A stretch of DNA of 64,000 nucleotides from the NCBI GenBank assembly GCA_041879425.1, contig CP090854.1, positions 806,001 to 870,000 of the forward strand, given 5' to 3'. Shown here piece by piece: positions 29,117-39,098 of the stretch. Every line of letters begins with the position of its first letter. Positions within the stretch are counted from its first letter, which is position 1. The position numbers and the translations under genes were made by a program. This stretch comes from Vibrio pomeroyi (GTDB lineage: Bacteria; Pseudomonadota; Gammaproteobacteria; Enterobacterales; Vibrionaceae). Below the pieces are notes generated by a model. That model worked only from the letters and a program-made list of their open reading frames with translations, had not been told where the DNA came from and did no database searches.

Positions 29117-29434
29117 TTAGCCCCAAAGTTTTTCTAGTTGGTACAGCTCACGATGCTCTTCTTGCATAACGTGAAGCATGCTTGTGCCCATATCTAGAAC
29201 AACCCATTCACCTTCTTGCTGACCGTCCATACCTAGAGGTTGCATACCCGCTTTACGCACTTCATCAGCAACATGTTGTGCAATAGAAGCAACATGGCGT
29301 TTAGAGGTACCAGTACAAACAATCATGTAATCAGTCACACTTGATTTGCCTTCTACATCGATAGTTACAATCGATTCTGCTTTCATGTCGTCGGCTTTGT
29401 CTGCAAGAAAATCTTTTAGTTCTTCACGTAACAC
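29117..29434 (-). CDS. rsfS: Ribosomal silencing factor RsfS
   Basis: A 105-residue protein that binds ribosomal protein uL14 and blocks subunit joining when growth slows. Family motifs: KAESIVTIDVEGKSSVTDYMIVCTGTSKRHV and the C-terminal VVLDMGTSMLHVMQEEHRELYQLEKLW. The start is a GTG at 29434 with AAGGAA seven bases upstream. Followed by rlmH with a 3-bp gap, so a silencing factor and an intersubunit-bridge methyltransferase are made together. Confidence 0.95.
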   Translation of the reverse strand: MLREELKDFLADKADDMKAESIVTIDVEGKSSVTDYMIVCTGTSKRHVASIAQHVADEVRKAGMQPLGMDGQQEGEWVVLDMGTSMLHVMQEEHRELYQLEKLWG

Positions 29435-29500
29435 TGGGTGTTCCTTTAATCTGAATTTAGCTTTGTTTAGGGCTTGTTGACCCTAGAATATAACACGCTT

Positions 29501-30526
29501 TTATGCGTGGAATGGTATTGAAGCTGAAGGGATACAAAACTCTACGCTTAACTGATGAATTAGTGGCCATGGCGACTGCTCGTATTGAGTTTTTGTCATC
29601 AATTCAGCTTGAGTGAGCAACGCGAACAAGGAGTGTAATCGAGAAATCGAAACTCTTGTTAGCGCGGCGTTATAAAGCGGCTTTTTAGATTGCCAGATGC
29701 GGTGTTTTTCGAAAACCTGACCAATTGGCATCTGTTTCATTTGTTGCTGCATCTGCAATAACAGAGCAAGCTCACGTTGTATGCTACGCAGTAGAATAAC
29801 AGGTTCAACCCCTTCCGCTTCTAGCTGTCTTAGAATCCGCTGTGCTCGATTGCCTTTACCTGCCAGTAACGCATCACTCCAATGGAATGGAGTAAAATGG
29901 TTGTGGCGACTCAGCGATTCTTCTAAGCGTACTAAAGTGAGCTTTCCATCTGGGTATTGTAGCGCCAGTTTCTCTAGGCTTTGAGTCAACGCAAAAAGGT
30001 TGCCTTCATGCCATTGCGCTAGCATTTGAATCGCTTCAGGATCTGGTGATAAACCGATTTGGCGACAGCGTGCTTGGACAAATTGAGGCAATCGGCTGAC
30101 ATCTGGAGTTAAACAGCTTACCCAGTGTCCTTGATTAGAGAGTGCTTTAAACCATTTTGCACTCTCTTGAGCTTTGGTTAGCTTAGTGCCAACCAATATT
30201 AATAGAATATCACTATGAATATGCTCAGAAATGGCGAGCAATTCTTTTGCTATCGCCGCATTGACACCCGACTCCGGAAGCTCAAGCTCGATGACCTGAC
30301 GGCTAGAGAATAAGCTGAGTGCTTGAGTGCAATCGTAAACTTCATTCCAATCGAGACTGTTATCGATCGCAAAGCGGTGACGTTCTTCGAAGCCTTGTTG
30401 TTTAGCAGCTTTCAGGATCGCTTCTCGGCTCTCTTGTAACAGCAGAGGTTCGTTACCAAAAATCAGGTAAACATTGCTCAGCTGTTTAGACAGTTGCTCC
30501 GACAAACGATCGGCAAAAATACGCAT
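29501..30526 (-). CDS. holA: DNA polymerase III delta subunit
   Basis: A 341-residue clamp-loader subunit that opens the beta clamp. N-terminal YLIFGNEPLLLQESREAIL (about 22-40) is typical, followed by an AAA+-like domain without Walker motifs (as expected for delta) and a helical collar region. Start placed at ATG 30526 (MRIFADRL); the frame extends one TTG codon further. Lies 12 bp after lptE, the usual order in gammaproteobacteria. Confidence 0.94.
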   Translation of the reverse strand: MRIFADRLSEQLSKQLSNVYLIFGNEPLLLQESREAILKAAKQQGFEERHRFAIDNSLDWNEVYDCTQALSLFSSRQVIELELPESGVNAAIAKELLAISEHIHSDILLILVGTKLTKAQESAKWFKALSNQGHWVSCLTPDVSRLPQFVQARCRQIGLSPDPEAIQMLAQWHEGNLFALTQSLEKLALQYPDGKLTLVRLEESLSRHNHFTPFHWSDALLAGKGNRAQRILRQLEAEGVEPVILLRSIQRELALLLQMQQQMKQMPIGQVFEKHRIWQSKKPLYNAALTRVSISRLHSLFALLTQAELMTKTQYEQSPWPLIHQLSVEFCIPSASIPFHA

Positions 30527-30538
30527 CAAATAAACCTA

Positions 30539-31192
30539 TTATTCAGCAGATTCGCTGAGCTCTGGCTGTTCTTCTGAGCCTGGAGCAACTTCAACGTCTT
30601 CAACTTCAATATTTTTGATGTTGTACTGTTTTTCAAGCTCTTTAACCTGATTGTGTTCAAGTGCTTCTAGATCCATGCTGTCAGCGGCAATATTAGCCTT
30701 GAGACGAGCCATTTGACGAAGGATTTGGCTAGTCGCGAGTTTACGCATCTCATCTTCGATCATGTCGCGCTCAACCGATTTCGCGAGAGCTGTTAACGGG
30801 TTGTCTAGGTAGCTACGGGTTACACTGGTTGAGAATGTCTTTGAGCCTAGCTCTGGGATCGTTACACGGTACGAAGCGTAGAAAGTCAGTTCAATTTCTG
30901 CCGCACGAGTATTTTGGTAAAGAGACAGAGTTCGCTCACCTACGCTTTCGCTAATGATATGAAGGTTAGGAGTGTTCTCTGCGGGTGGCACAATTTCTAC
31001 ATCATTCATGCGTAGCTGACCTTTCATCATACGTGTAAACGTGCTGTATTGGTCGTAACTGGTCACAGAGATTTTGTTAAGTTCTTCTGGCACGGAGTAA
31101 TCACCGCGTAGGTGGAAACCACAGGCACTCAATAGGCTAACGGTTAGAACAACAATAGTAACTTTCAATGAAGATAGTGAAGTCAGGCGCAT
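30539..31192 (-). CDS. lptE: LPS-assembly lipoprotein LptE
   Basis: A 217-residue outer-membrane lipoprotein that plugs the LptD barrel in LPS export. Signal peptide ends in LLSAC (Cys about 24) followed by GFHLRGDYSVPEELNKISV, a classic LptE/RlpB start. The C-terminal 50 residues are acidic and Glu/Val-rich, a low-complexity tail beyond the folded core. Downstream of leuS by 182 bp, upstream of holA. Confidence 0.93.
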   Translation of the reverse strand: MRLTSLSSLKVTIVVLTVSLLSACGFHLRGDYSVPEELNKISVTSYDQYSTFTRMMKGQLRMNDVEIVPPAENTPNLHIISESVGERTLSLYQNTRAAEIELTFYASYRVTIPELGSKTFSTSVTRSYLDNPLTALAKSVERDMIEDEMRKLATSQILRQMARLKANIAADSMDLEALEHNQVKELEKQYNIKNIEVEDVEVAPGSEEQPELSESAE

Positions 31193-31284
31193 TATTTGAT
31201 GGCTCTCATGAAGGTAGAATACTTATTTAAAGGCTTTAGTTTGTTGGCGTGGGGTTAGTCACTGAAAGTAAAGCGTTTAAATAA

Positions 31285-31314
31285 GTAGACAGGGTAATTA
31301 ACTACCCTGTCTAC
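31285..31314 (-). terminator. Hairpin in the leuS-lptE gap
   Basis: Perfect 12-bp stem GTAGACAGGGTA / TACCCTGTCTAC with a 6-nt loop, about 60 bp after the leuS stop. Only a weak T-rich tail (TTATTT) follows on the minus strand, so it may be a partial terminator or a processing hairpin. Confidence 0.6.
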
Positions 31315-31374
31315 AGACTACTTTTGATGAATTAAGTTCGTTAATTCTTTAGCAATTGCATTGTGCTAACGAAA

Positions 31375-33951
31375 TTAGTTAGCAACGATGTTTAGAAGCT
31401 TACCAGGTACGAAGATAACTTTACGGATAGTTAGGCCATCTAGGAACTTCTTAGCGTTCTCATCATTTAGACCAAGTTCACGAACTTGCTCTTCGGTTGC
31501 GTCAGCAGCAACAGTCAGTTTCGCACGTAGCTTACCGTTGATCATTACAACGATAGTCTTCTCATCTTCAACTAGCGCTTTCTCATCGAAAGTTGGCCAT
31601 GTTGCTGAGTCTACGTTTGATTCACCCAGTGCAATCCACATTTCGTAAGAGATGTGAGGAGTCATTGGGTAAAGCATGCGAACAACAGCTTTTAGCGCTT
31701 CATCAAGGATTGCACGATCTTGTACAGACTCTTGAGGTGCTTTCGCTAGTTTGTTCATCAGTTCCATGATTGCAGCGATAGCTGTGTTGAACGTTTGGCG
31801 ACGGCCGATATCGTCCGTTACTTTCGCGATAGTCTTGTGGATGTCACGACGTAGTGCTTTTTGGTCACCAGACAGAGCAGAAGCATCAACAGATTCAGCA
31901 GCACCCTTAGAAGAGTGAGCGTGAACCAGTTTCCAAACACGCTTAAGGAAGCGGTTTGCGCCTTCAACGCCAGACTCTTGCCACTCAAGTGTCATGTCAG
32001 CAGGAGAAGCAAACATCATGAATAGACGTACTGTGTCAGCACCGTACTTGTCTACCATCTCTTGTGGGTCGATACCGTTGTTTTTCGACTTAGACATCTT
32101 GATCATGCCTGAGTGTTCAACTTCGCGGCCTTGGTTGTCGACAGCTTTTTCGATACGGCCTTTACCGTCACGTTCGATAGTCACGTCAGTAGGAGCAATC
32201 CACTCTTTCGTGCCTTTCTCATTCGTGTGGAAGAACGCGTCAGCTAGAACCATACCTTGACATAGAAGCTGCTTGAACGGTTCATCAGACGTTACGTAAC
32301 CTGCATCGCGTAGCAATTTATGGAAGAAACGAGAGTAAAGCAGGTGCATACAAGCGTGCTCGATACCACCGATGTACTGGTCTACTGGTAGCCAGTAGTT
32401 CGCTTTTTCTGGATCTAGGATGTCGTCAGCTTGTGGTGAACAGTAACGAGCGTAGTACCAAGAAGATTCCATGAACGTATCGAATGTATCTGTCTCACGT
32501 AGAGCAGGTTCGCCGTTGAATGTTGTCTCAGCCCAAGACTTGTCAGCCTTGATTGGGCTAGTCACACCATCCATTACCACATCTTCTGGAAGAATAACGG
32601 GTAGCTGGTCTGCAGGTACTGGGTGAACTTCACCGTCTTCAGTGGTTACCATTGGGATTGGCGCCCCCCAGTAACGTTGACGAGATACACCCCAGTCACG
32701 TAGACGGAAGTTTACTGTCTTCTTACCTTTGCCTTCGGCTTCAAGCTTCGCAGCGATTGCGTCGAATGCTTCTTGGAAAGCAAGACCATCGAATTCACCA
32801 GAATCGAACAGCACACCTTTCTCTGTGTAAGCCGCTTCTGAAACGTCTAACTCAGAATCGTCTTCTGGCTTGATTACTGGAATGATATCGATGCCGTACT
32901 TAGTTGCGAATTCGTAGTCACGCTGATCGTGAGCAGGAACCGCCATTACCGCACCTGTGCCGTAATCCATAAGAACGAAGTTTGCTACGTATACAGGAAC
33001 AACACGACCGTTAAGAGGGTGGATAGCCGTTAAGCCAGTATCCATGCCTTTCTTTTCCATCGTCGCTAGTTCAGCTTCAGCAACTTTAGTGTTACGACAC
33101 TCTTCAACGAATGCTGCAAGCTCAGGGTTGTTTTGAGATGCTTTCTCTGCAAGAGGGTGACCTGCAGCAATACCAACGTAAGATACACCCATTAGTGTGT
33201 CTGGACGAGTAGTGTAAACTTCCAGCGGTGCTTCTTCACCGTTAACAGCGAAAGATAGCTCAACACCTTCAGAGCGACCGATCCAGTTGCGCTGCATGGT
33301 CTTAACCATTTCAGGCCAACCTTCTAGGTTGTCTAGATCGTCTAGTAGCTCTTGAGCGTACTCAGTGATCTTAATGAACCACTGTGGAATTTTCTTTTGT
33401 TCAACTGGAGTATCACAACGCCAGCAGCAACCGTCCTCTACTTGCTCGTTTGCAAGTACTGTTTGGTCGTTCGGACACCAGTTAACAGAAGAGGTCTTCT
33501 TGTAAACTAGGCCTTTTTCGTAAAGCTTAGTGAAGAACTCTTGTTCCCAACGGTAGTACTCTGGCGTACACGTTGCGAATTCACGGTTCCAGTCGTAACC
33601 AAAGCCTAAAAGCTTAAGCTGGTTTTTCATGTACTCGATATTTTCGTAAGTCCATGGTGCAGGCGCTGTGTTGTTCTTAACAGCTGCGTTTTCTGCAGGT
33701 AGGCCGAATGCATCCCAACCGATTGGCTGCATTACGTTTTTGCCTTGTAGACGTTGGAAACGAGATACCACATCACCGATGGTGTAGTTACGCACGTGAC
33801 CCATGTGCAGTCGGCCACTTGGGTACGGGAACATAGAAAGACAGTAGAATTTTTCTTTGTTTGGGTCTTCACTTACAACGAAAGTCTCGCTGTCATCCCA
33901 GTGTTGTTGAACCTTTTGTTCAATCTCTTGCGGGTTATATTGTTCTTGCAT
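31375..33951 (-). CDS. leuS: Leucyl-tRNA synthetase
   Basis: An 858-residue class I aminoacyl-tRNA synthetase. The HIGH-type motif is in [15 protein letters not shown] (about 42-56) and KMSKS in [10 protein letters not shown] (about 617-626). A Cys-rich zinc module ([21 protein letters not shown], key Cys about 159, 175, 176, 179) and the editing domain ([13 protein letters not shown], about 247-259) are present. Length matches E. coli at 860. Functionally linked to the nine Leu-tRNA genes in this window only in the general sense of Leu decoding. Confidence 0.97.
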   Translation of the reverse strand: MQEQYNPQEIEQKVQQHWDDSETFVVSEDPNKEKFYCLSMFPYPSGRLHMGHVRNYTIGDVVSRFQRLQGKNVMQPIGWDAFGLPAENAAVKNNTAPAPWTYENIEYMKNQLKLLGFGYDWNREFATCTPEYYRWEQEFFTKLYEKGLVYKKTSSVNWCPNDQTVLANEQVEDGCCWRCDTPVEQKKIPQWFIKITEYAQELLDDLDNLEGWPEMVKTMQRNWIGRSEGVELSFAVNGEEAPLEVYTTRPDTLMGVSYVGIAAGHPLAEKASQNNPELAAFVEECRNTKVAEAELATMEKKGMDTGLTAIHPLNGRVVPVYVANFVLMDYGTGAVMAVPAHDQRDYEFATKYGIDIIPVIKPEDDSELDVSEAAYTEKGVLFDSGEFDGLAFQEAFDAIAAKLEAEGKGKKTVNFRLRDWGVSRQRYWGAPIPMVTTEDGEVHPVPADQLPVILPEDVVMDGVTSPIKADKSWAETTFNGEPALRETDTFDTFMESSWYYARYCSPQADDILDPEKANYWLPVDQYIGGIEHACMHLLYSRFFHKLLRDAGYVTSDEPFKQLLCQGMVLADAFFHTNEKGTKEWIAPTDVTIERDGKGRIEKAVDNQGREVEHSGMIKMSKSKNNGIDPQEMVDKYGADTVRLFMMFASPADMTLEWQESGVEGANRFLKRVWKLVHAHSSKGAAESVDASALSGDQKALRRDIHKTIAKVTDDIGRRQTFNTAIAAIMELMNKLAKAPQESVQDRAILDEALKAVVRMLYPMTPHISYEMWIALGESNVDSATWPTFDEKALVEDEKTIVVMINGKLRAKLTVAADATEEQVRELGLNDENAKKFLDGLTIRKVIFVPGKLLNIVAN

Positions 33952-34044
33952 CGATGGTATCCGGTTATCTTGGAATTTGTGAGTTCGGTTAGAACAGAAT
34001 CTTACAGATCGTCATAGAATACCTAAAGGAGCCTAGTACAACAA

Positions 34045-34141
34045 TAGTTATACCCTTCATACTTGCAGTTGCTGCCTAGTAGATGGCGTAATTTTCACTG
34101 AATTTCGCAGGGCAACTATACTTAAGAGTATGAATTGCATT
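34045..34141. repeat. Possible ERIC/MITE-like imperfect inverted repeat
   Basis: About 97 bp between leuS and ybeL whose ends are inverted copies: left end TATACCCTTCATACTTGCAG... and right end ...AAGAGTATGAATTGCA, with inner GTTGC / GCAAC. The left end resembles the termini of intergenic repeats that I know from vibrios. Copies elsewhere were not seen in this window, so the call is tentative. Confidence 0.4.
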
Positions 34142-34214
34142 TGTTTGTGAGCGAAGGGGGCGTTATAGCACTTCGTTTGCACGCTTAAAAGTTGGTTATC
34201 TTAAGGAGGTTGTT

Positions 34215-34685
34215 ATGCCGAAGAAAAAAGCACTCTATGAAGAAGTGGTTGAAGAGGTCATCGAAACGCTGAAGCATAGTCCTGAAGAGCTCAACAATAA
34301 AATCGAAACGTCAGGTAAGTTTGCGAAAGCAGCCAATGACATGACTAAAGATGAGCTATCGCTGATTTCAGCCTATGTGAAATCGGACTTGAAAGAATTC
34401 TCTGAAAGTTATGAAGAGAGCAAAAGCGGCCCGTTTTATTTGATGATTGCTGACTCTATTTGGCAGGGGCTTTTGGATATAACTGATCGCACCAAAGTGG
34501 AATGGGTTGAGCTATTCCAAGATTTAGAGCATCAAGGCTTGTATCAAGCGGATGAGGTTATTGGTCTTGGTACACTAGTCTGTGATGAGTGTGGTCATCA
34601 AACTGAGTACAACCATCCAACGACGATCATTCCGTGTATCAAATGTGGTTCGAAAGGATTTAGTCGTAAAGCGCTTAAACCATAA
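34215..34685 (+). CDS. ybeL: Zinc-ribbon protein YbeL (DUF1451)
   Basis: A 156-residue protein with a helical N-terminal part (about 1-105, including LSLISAYVKSDLKEFSESYEE) and a C-terminal zinc ribbon with paired cysteines CDEC and CIKC (about 119-142). This is the DUF1451 / YbeL family of unknown function. A strong AAGGAGG ribosome site lies 6 bp before ATG 34215. It keeps the E. coli location next to leuS. Confidence 0.88.
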   Translation: MPKKKALYEEVVEEVIETLKHSPEELNNKIETSGKFAKAANDMTKDELSLISAYVKSDLKEFSESYEESKSGPFYLMIADSIWQGLLDITDRTKVEWVELFQDLEHQGLYQADEVIGLGTLVCDECGHQTEYNHPTTIIPCIKCGSKGFSRKALKP

Positions 34686-34745
34686 AATACCGAGCGATAG
34701 CGTAACTAGTTCAAATCAGTGTCGCCAGTTCAAAATCGTAGCAAT

Positions 34746-34776
34746 TAAAAAGGGTTGACCGTAATTGGCCAACCCT
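34746..34776 (-). terminator. Terminator downstream of lnt
   Basis: Stem AGGGTTG-CC / GG-CAACCCT with one mismatch and a TTTTT tail on the minus strand, 20 bp after the lnt stop. It ends the phoH-ybeY-corC-lnt unit. Confidence 0.82.
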
Positions 34777-34795
34777 CAAACACTTTTCGTCGAAT

Positions 34796-36310
34796 CTAGT
34801 CTTTTCTTCTCACAAGCCAGCCAATCACTAAGCTCAACAAAGCCCAGATATACAGCGGCCAAGTCCCGACAACGTGATAAGGGGTTTGACCATCTGTTGA
34901 AACAAGCTCGGCTTTTAATATTGCTGTTTCAAATTGCGGGGTTTGCTTGATGATCTTGCCTTTGTGATCCGTTACTGCCGTTACACCATTGTTGGTCGAG
35001 CGAATAAGCGGCTTACCAAGCTCTAAAGCACGCATTTGTGCGATTTCCATATGTTGCAACGGGCCAATTGAACGGCCGAACCACGCATCGTTAGAGAGCG
35101 TGAGAATAAAGTCCGTTTCATCGGTCACGTTCTGTCTAACTTGATCATTAAAGATGATCTCATAGCAAAGCGCTGGTGCAAGGTGACGACCATTAGCAAC
35201 GATGTTTGGTTGAACGTAATCGCCACGGCTAAACGATGACATTGGTAAATTAAAGAACGGTGCTAATGGACGCAATATATCTTCAAACGGTACAAACTCA
35301 CCAAATGGCAATAAGTGATGCTTGTGGTAGCGTTCGTTTGGATCGTAGCTGTATTCGCCGTATGGGTTCACTCCAAGCGACAAAATGCTGTTGTAGTACT
35401 TCTTATCTTCAGACTGATTCAGTACACCTGTGATGATAGAGCTGTTATTCATCTTGGCTGCGCTGTCTAAGTTACGCAGAAAAGAAGGGATCTCTACCTC
35501 AAATGCAGGAATAGCCGCTTCAGGCCAGATGATGATATCCGCATCCCAGTTTTCTCTGCTCAGATCGGTGTATTTCATCATAGTTGGCCAGCGATGACTT
35601 GGTAGCCATTTGCTGTCTTGGTCGACGTTGCCTTGAATTAATACCACTGACGTTGTTTTGTCAGGGTTCGGTGTCACCCAGTCGATATTGCGAAGACCAA
35701 AACCGGTGCTAAATACAACAGCAGGGATGACGGCGACACTCCAGGCTTTGTTGATGACCGTATAAGCGAGCGCAGAAGCTGAGACGATAATTGCAAGCGT
35801 CACTAGCTCTACACCACCAATAGGTGCGAAAGAGCCAAGCGGGGAATCGATTTGGCTATAACCTAGCCACAACCACGGGAAGCCCGTCATTACCCAACCG
35901 CGCAACCAATCACTGATGAGCCACAATGCGGGTGCTGCTAGGAAAAAACGACTTAGGTTATTAGTAGGGAAGAACTTGTTTAAACTCCAGGTAAAAAGCC
36001 CTGAGTAAACTGCTAGATAGCCCACAAGCAGTGCCATCAAGAACAAGTTGGCTGCCAGTGGCATTCCACCAAAGCCATCAATACTGACGTATACCCAACT
36101 GACACCCGTGGTGAATTGGCCTAAACCCCATGCGTAACCTATCCAAAGTGCACTTTTAGGAGAGCGATCATGGATCAGTAGCAGCAACAAAGCTGGGCTG
36201 AGAATAGCAAGAGGCCATATTGAGTATGGAGCGAATGAAAGGGTTGTTATAGCGCCAACAAAAACGGCCGCAAGCGGCCGTAATAGGCGATGAATAAAAG
36301 TCTTAGTCAT
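34796..36310 (-). CDS. lnt: Apolipoprotein N-acyltransferase
   Basis: A 504-residue inner-membrane enzyme that adds the third acyl chain to lipoproteins. Six to seven N-terminal helices (about 10-210) precede a periplasmic nitrilase domain: catalytic Glu in [11 protein letters not shown] (about 268), Lys in the [11 protein letters not shown] region (about 335) and Cys in [11 protein letters not shown] (about 387), then a last helix. It completes lipoproteins such as YajG, RlpA, LptE, LolB, ApbE and UshA that are encoded nearby. Thirty-two bp after corC. Confidence 0.95.
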   Translation of the reverse strand: MTKTFIHRLLRPLAAVFVGAITTLSFAPYSIWPLAILSPALLLLLIHDRSPKSALWIGYAWGLGQFTTGVSWVYVSIDGFGGMPLAANLFLMALLVGYLAVYSGLFTWSLNKFFPTNNLSRFFLAAPALWLISDWLRGWVMTGFPWLWLGYSQIDSPLGSFAPIGGVELVTLAIIVSASALAYTVINKAWSVAVIPAVVFSTGFGLRNIDWVTPNPDKTTSVVLIQGNVDQDSKWLPSHRWPTMMKYTDLSRENWDADIIIWPEAAIPAFEVEIPSFLRNLDSAAKMNNSSIITGVLNQSEDKKYYNSILSLGVNPYGEYSYDPNERYHKHHLLPFGEFVPFEDILRPLAPFFNLPMSSFSRGDYVQPNIVANGRHLAPALCYEIIFNDQVRQNVTDETDFILTLSNDAWFGRSIGPLQHMEIAQMRALELGKPLIRSTNNGVTAVTDHKGKIIKQTPQFETAILKAELVSTDGQTPYHVVGTWPLYIWALLSLVIGWLVRRKD

Positions 36311-36342
36311 CTAATTTCTGTCATCTCTTTAGAGAGAAGTTG

Positions 36343-37233
36343 TTATTCTTCGATAGTCGGAAGAGGCTGTTCGTCAGGAATGGTTACCTGTAGCTGAATC
36401 ACACGACGGTTATCTGCAGATGTAATTTTGAAATGGTAGTTTTCGATTTCTACAATTTCGCCACGAACTGGCAGGTGACCGAGTGCTGTCATCACCATAC
36501 CGCCCACTGTATCTACTTCATCATCACTAAAGGTCGTGTTAAACGTGTCGTTGAACTCTTCAATAGTGGTTAAAGCTTTAACAGAGAAAGTATGCTTACT
36601 CAGCTTACGAATATCTAACTCTTCTTCATCGTCGAACTCGTCTTCAATTTCACCAACGATTTCTTCGAGGATATCTTCAATGGTTACTAGGCCAGAGACA
36701 CCGCCAAACTCATCGACAACGATAGACATGTGGTAACGCTCTTCCTGGAATTCCTTGAGTAGGCGATCAACACGCTTACTTTCAGGAACAACAACTACAG
36801 GGCGAATCACTTGTTCGATGTCAAATGGAGCACTGTCTGAACCCAAGTACTTAAGTAGGTCCTTCGCTAATAGAATGCCTTCAACATGGTCTTTATCTTC
36901 ACTGATCACTGGGTAGCGAGAGTGCTGAGCATCAGTAATAAGCGCAATCAATGTGTCTAGATCATCGGTGCGTTCAACTGTAACCATTTGAGAGCGAGGC
37001 AGCATGATATCGCGTACTCGCATCTCTGAAATTTCCATAACACCTTCGAGCATGTCGCGTGTGTCGTGGTCAATTAGATCATTAATTTCTGAGTCGCGGA
37101 TTACATCTACGAGCTCTTGGCGGTCTTTTACCTCGCCTTGAAATAGTTGGCCTAGGCGTTCAAAGAAGGACTTTCTACTCGGACCTTCAGATTTTTTACT
37201 TCCCTCAGAAGTGGGGGGGTTACCTTCGTTCAT
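36343..37233 (-). CDS. corC: CorC/YbeX CBS-domain protein
   Basis: A 296-residue cytoplasmic protein with two CBS domains (about 70-195; [23 protein letters not shown] and [29 protein letters not shown]) and a C-terminal transporter-associated domain (about 210-285; [20 protein letters not shown]). E. coli homolog YbeX/CorC is linked to Mg2+/Co2+ efflux and ribosome-related stress. Lies between ybeY and lnt as in E. coli, with a 118-bp gap to ybeY. Confidence 0.92.
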   Translation of the reverse strand: MNEGNPPTSEGSKKSEGPSRKSFFERLGQLFQGEVKDRQELVDVIRDSEINDLIDHDTRDMLEGVMEISEMRVRDIMLPRSQMVTVERTDDLDTLIALITDAQHSRYPVISEDKDHVEGILLAKDLLKYLGSDSAPFDIEQVIRPVVVVPESKRVDRLLKEFQEERYHMSIVVDEFGGVSGLVTIEDILEEIVGEIEDEFDDEEELDIRKLSKHTFSVKALTTIEEFNDTFNTTFSDDEVDTVGGMVMTALGHLPVRGEIVEIENYHFKITSADNRRVIQLQVTIPDEQPLPTIEE

Positions 37234-37351
37234 GATTTCTCAAAAAATAACGCTATCAGAAGTGTGATAGCACACATCACAACTCAGATTCCTGAAAATA
37301 ACAGGTTCGATGAGTCGTTGTTTCTCTGCAAACTACTTACCTAGAATCAGT

Positions 37352-37813
37352 TTATTTTTCTAGAATGTAAGGGTCTTCAAACCCCATAGCTTGCATGATT
37401 TCTGTCTCGAGTGACTCCATCTCTTCAGCTTCATCATCTTCGATATGATCATAACCTAGCAGATGCAGACTGCCATGTACAACCATATGAGCCCAGTGTG
37501 CTAGCAGAGGCTTATTTTGCTCTTCTGCTTCTTTTTCGACAACTTGGCGGCAAATAATGAGGTCGCCCAGAAGATCTAATTCGATCCCTGGAGGAGCTTC
37601 GAATGGGAAAGACAGCACGTTGGTTGGCTTATCTTTACCACGGTATTCATGATTGAGCTGGTGGCTTTCGTCCGTATCAACGATTCGAACCGTCAACTCG
37701 GCGTTCTCTTGAAATTGAGGAATTGTCTTGTCTAACCAAAGCTGAATATCTTGCTTGGTTGGAAGACCTTGCTCATTTTCGACCGCAATTTGCAGGTCTA
37801 GTTCAATAGACAT
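37352..37813 (-). CDS. ybeY: Endoribonuclease YbeY
   Basis: A 153-residue single-strand-specific endoribonuclease in 16S rRNA 3'-end maturation and ribosome quality control. The zinc triad HxxxHxxxxxH is in [15 protein letters not shown] (about 113-127), with [18 protein letters not shown] upstream. ATG directly abuts the phoH stop, so the two are coupled. Confidence 0.96.
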   Translation of the reverse strand: MSIELDLQIAVENEQGLPTKQDIQLWLDKTIPQFQENAELTVRIVDTDESHQLNHEYRGKDKPTNVLSFPFEAPPGIELDLLGDLIICRQVVEKEAEEQNKPLLAHWAHMVVHGSLHLLGYDHIEDDEAEEMESLETEIMQAMGFEDPYILEK

Positions 37814-38935
37814 CTATTTATCACCTTGTTCTGTAATCTCAGAACTATTTTGTGTTGCTAATTGTGTCGTAACTGCTTGCTGAGCCTCAAGAAGTTTGGC
37901 TTCGCGCTCTTCACGTTTACGCTTCTCAAACTCTTTACGTTCTTTCTGGTCTTTTGCTTCCCATTTCTCGTAGGCATTAACGATACGAGCAACAACAGGG
38001 TGACGAACCACATCTTCAGACATGAAGAAGTTAAAGCTGATGTCATCGACTTCGCTCAGTACTTCCGTTGCATGACGTAGACCAGATTTCGCGCCACGAG
38101 GTAAATCGATTTGCGTAATGTCACCCGTGATAACTGCACGCGAATTGAAACCGATACGAGTTAAGAACATTTTCATCTGTTCTACCGTGGTGTTTTGGCT
38201 CTCATCAAGAATGATAAATGCATCATTCAGAGTACGGCCACGCATGTAAGCCAGTGGAGCGACTTCAATCACGTTACGTTCAATCAGCTTTTCAACACGT
38301 TCAAAACCGAGCATCTCAAAAAGTGCATCGTAAAGTGGACGCAAATATGGGTCGACTTTCTGGCTCAAATCACCAGGAAGGAAACCTAACTTCTCACCCG
38401 CTTCAACAGCAGGGCGAGTCAGTAGAATACGGCGAACCTCTTGGCGTTCAAGTGCATCGACAGCCGCCGCAACCGCTAGGTACGTTTTACCTGTACCTGC
38501 AGGGCCAATACCAAAAGTGATGTCATGAGTGACCATATTCATTAGGTATTGTGCTTGGTTCGGAGTACGTGGCTTAATCACGCCTTTTTTAGTCTTAATC
38601 GTGACTTCTTTGCCGTAGTCAATTTCAGACTCGACGTGTTGCTCCAAAATGCCAGACTCAGTGACCGCTAAGTGCACTTGCTCTGGTTCAATATCGATGA
38701 TGTTGCCTTTAACTGGAGCCGTTTCAACATAGAGGTGTTTGATGATGTCTAAAGCAGCAGCAGTAGTGTGAGGCTTACCAACGATGGTGAAGAAGTTGCT
38801 ACGGTAATTAATCTCAACGCCAAGACGACGCTCAAGGTGCTTGATGTTGTCGTCGAATGGTCCGCATAAGCTAGCCAAGCGCTTATTGTCGGCTGGCTCT
38901 AGATTTATCTCTAAGGTAACGATTTTATTGCTCAA
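37814..38935 (-). CDS. ybeZ: PhoH-like ATPase YbeZ
   Basis: A 373-residue PhoH-family ATPase. An N-terminal KH-like RNA-binding part (about 1-110) is followed by the ATPase with Walker A GPAGTGKTYLA (about 142-152) and Walker B FIILDESQNTT (about 240), then GDITQIDLPRG. The C-terminal tail is Lys/Glu/Arg-rich. It partners YbeY, which starts at its stop codon. A terminator separates it from miaB. Confidence 0.93.
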   Translation of the reverse strand: MSNKIVTLEINLEPADNKRLASLCGPFDDNIKHLERRLGVEINYRSNFFTIVGKPHTTAAALDIIKHLYVETAPVKGNIIDIEPEQVHLAVTESGILEQHVESEIDYGKEVTIKTKKGVIKPRTPNQAQYLMNMVTHDITFGIGPAGTGKTYLAVAAAVDALERQEVRRILLTRPAVEAGEKLGFLPGDLSQKVDPYLRPLYDALFEMLGFERVEKLIERNVIEVAPLAYMRGRTLNDAFIILDESQNTTVEQMKMFLTRIGFNSRAVITGDITQIDLPRGAKSGLRHATEVLSEVDDISFNFFMSEDVVRHPVVARIVNAYEKWEAKDQKERKEFEKRKREEREAKLLEAQQAVTTQLATQNSSEITEQGDK

Positions 38936-38982
38936 ATTAGCCTCTCATTTTGTGCCACTCGCTCTTAAATAAAACAAAGAGC

Positions 38983-39007
38983 AAAAAGCCCGATTTAGAC
39001 CGGGCTT
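38983..39007 (-). terminator. Terminator between miaB and ybeZ
   Basis: Hairpin AAGCCCG / CGGGCTT with an 8-nt loop and TTTTT on the minus strand, about 90 bp after the miaB stop and 48 bp before the ybeZ start. Confidence 0.82.
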
Positions 39008-39098
39008 CTGATGGTGATGTCCCTATTTCTAAGATGGTCACTTAGTTAGGTAATTTCAAGCTTTGTGCTTGCGCTTTGTGCTCAAACAGTTGTATTGC

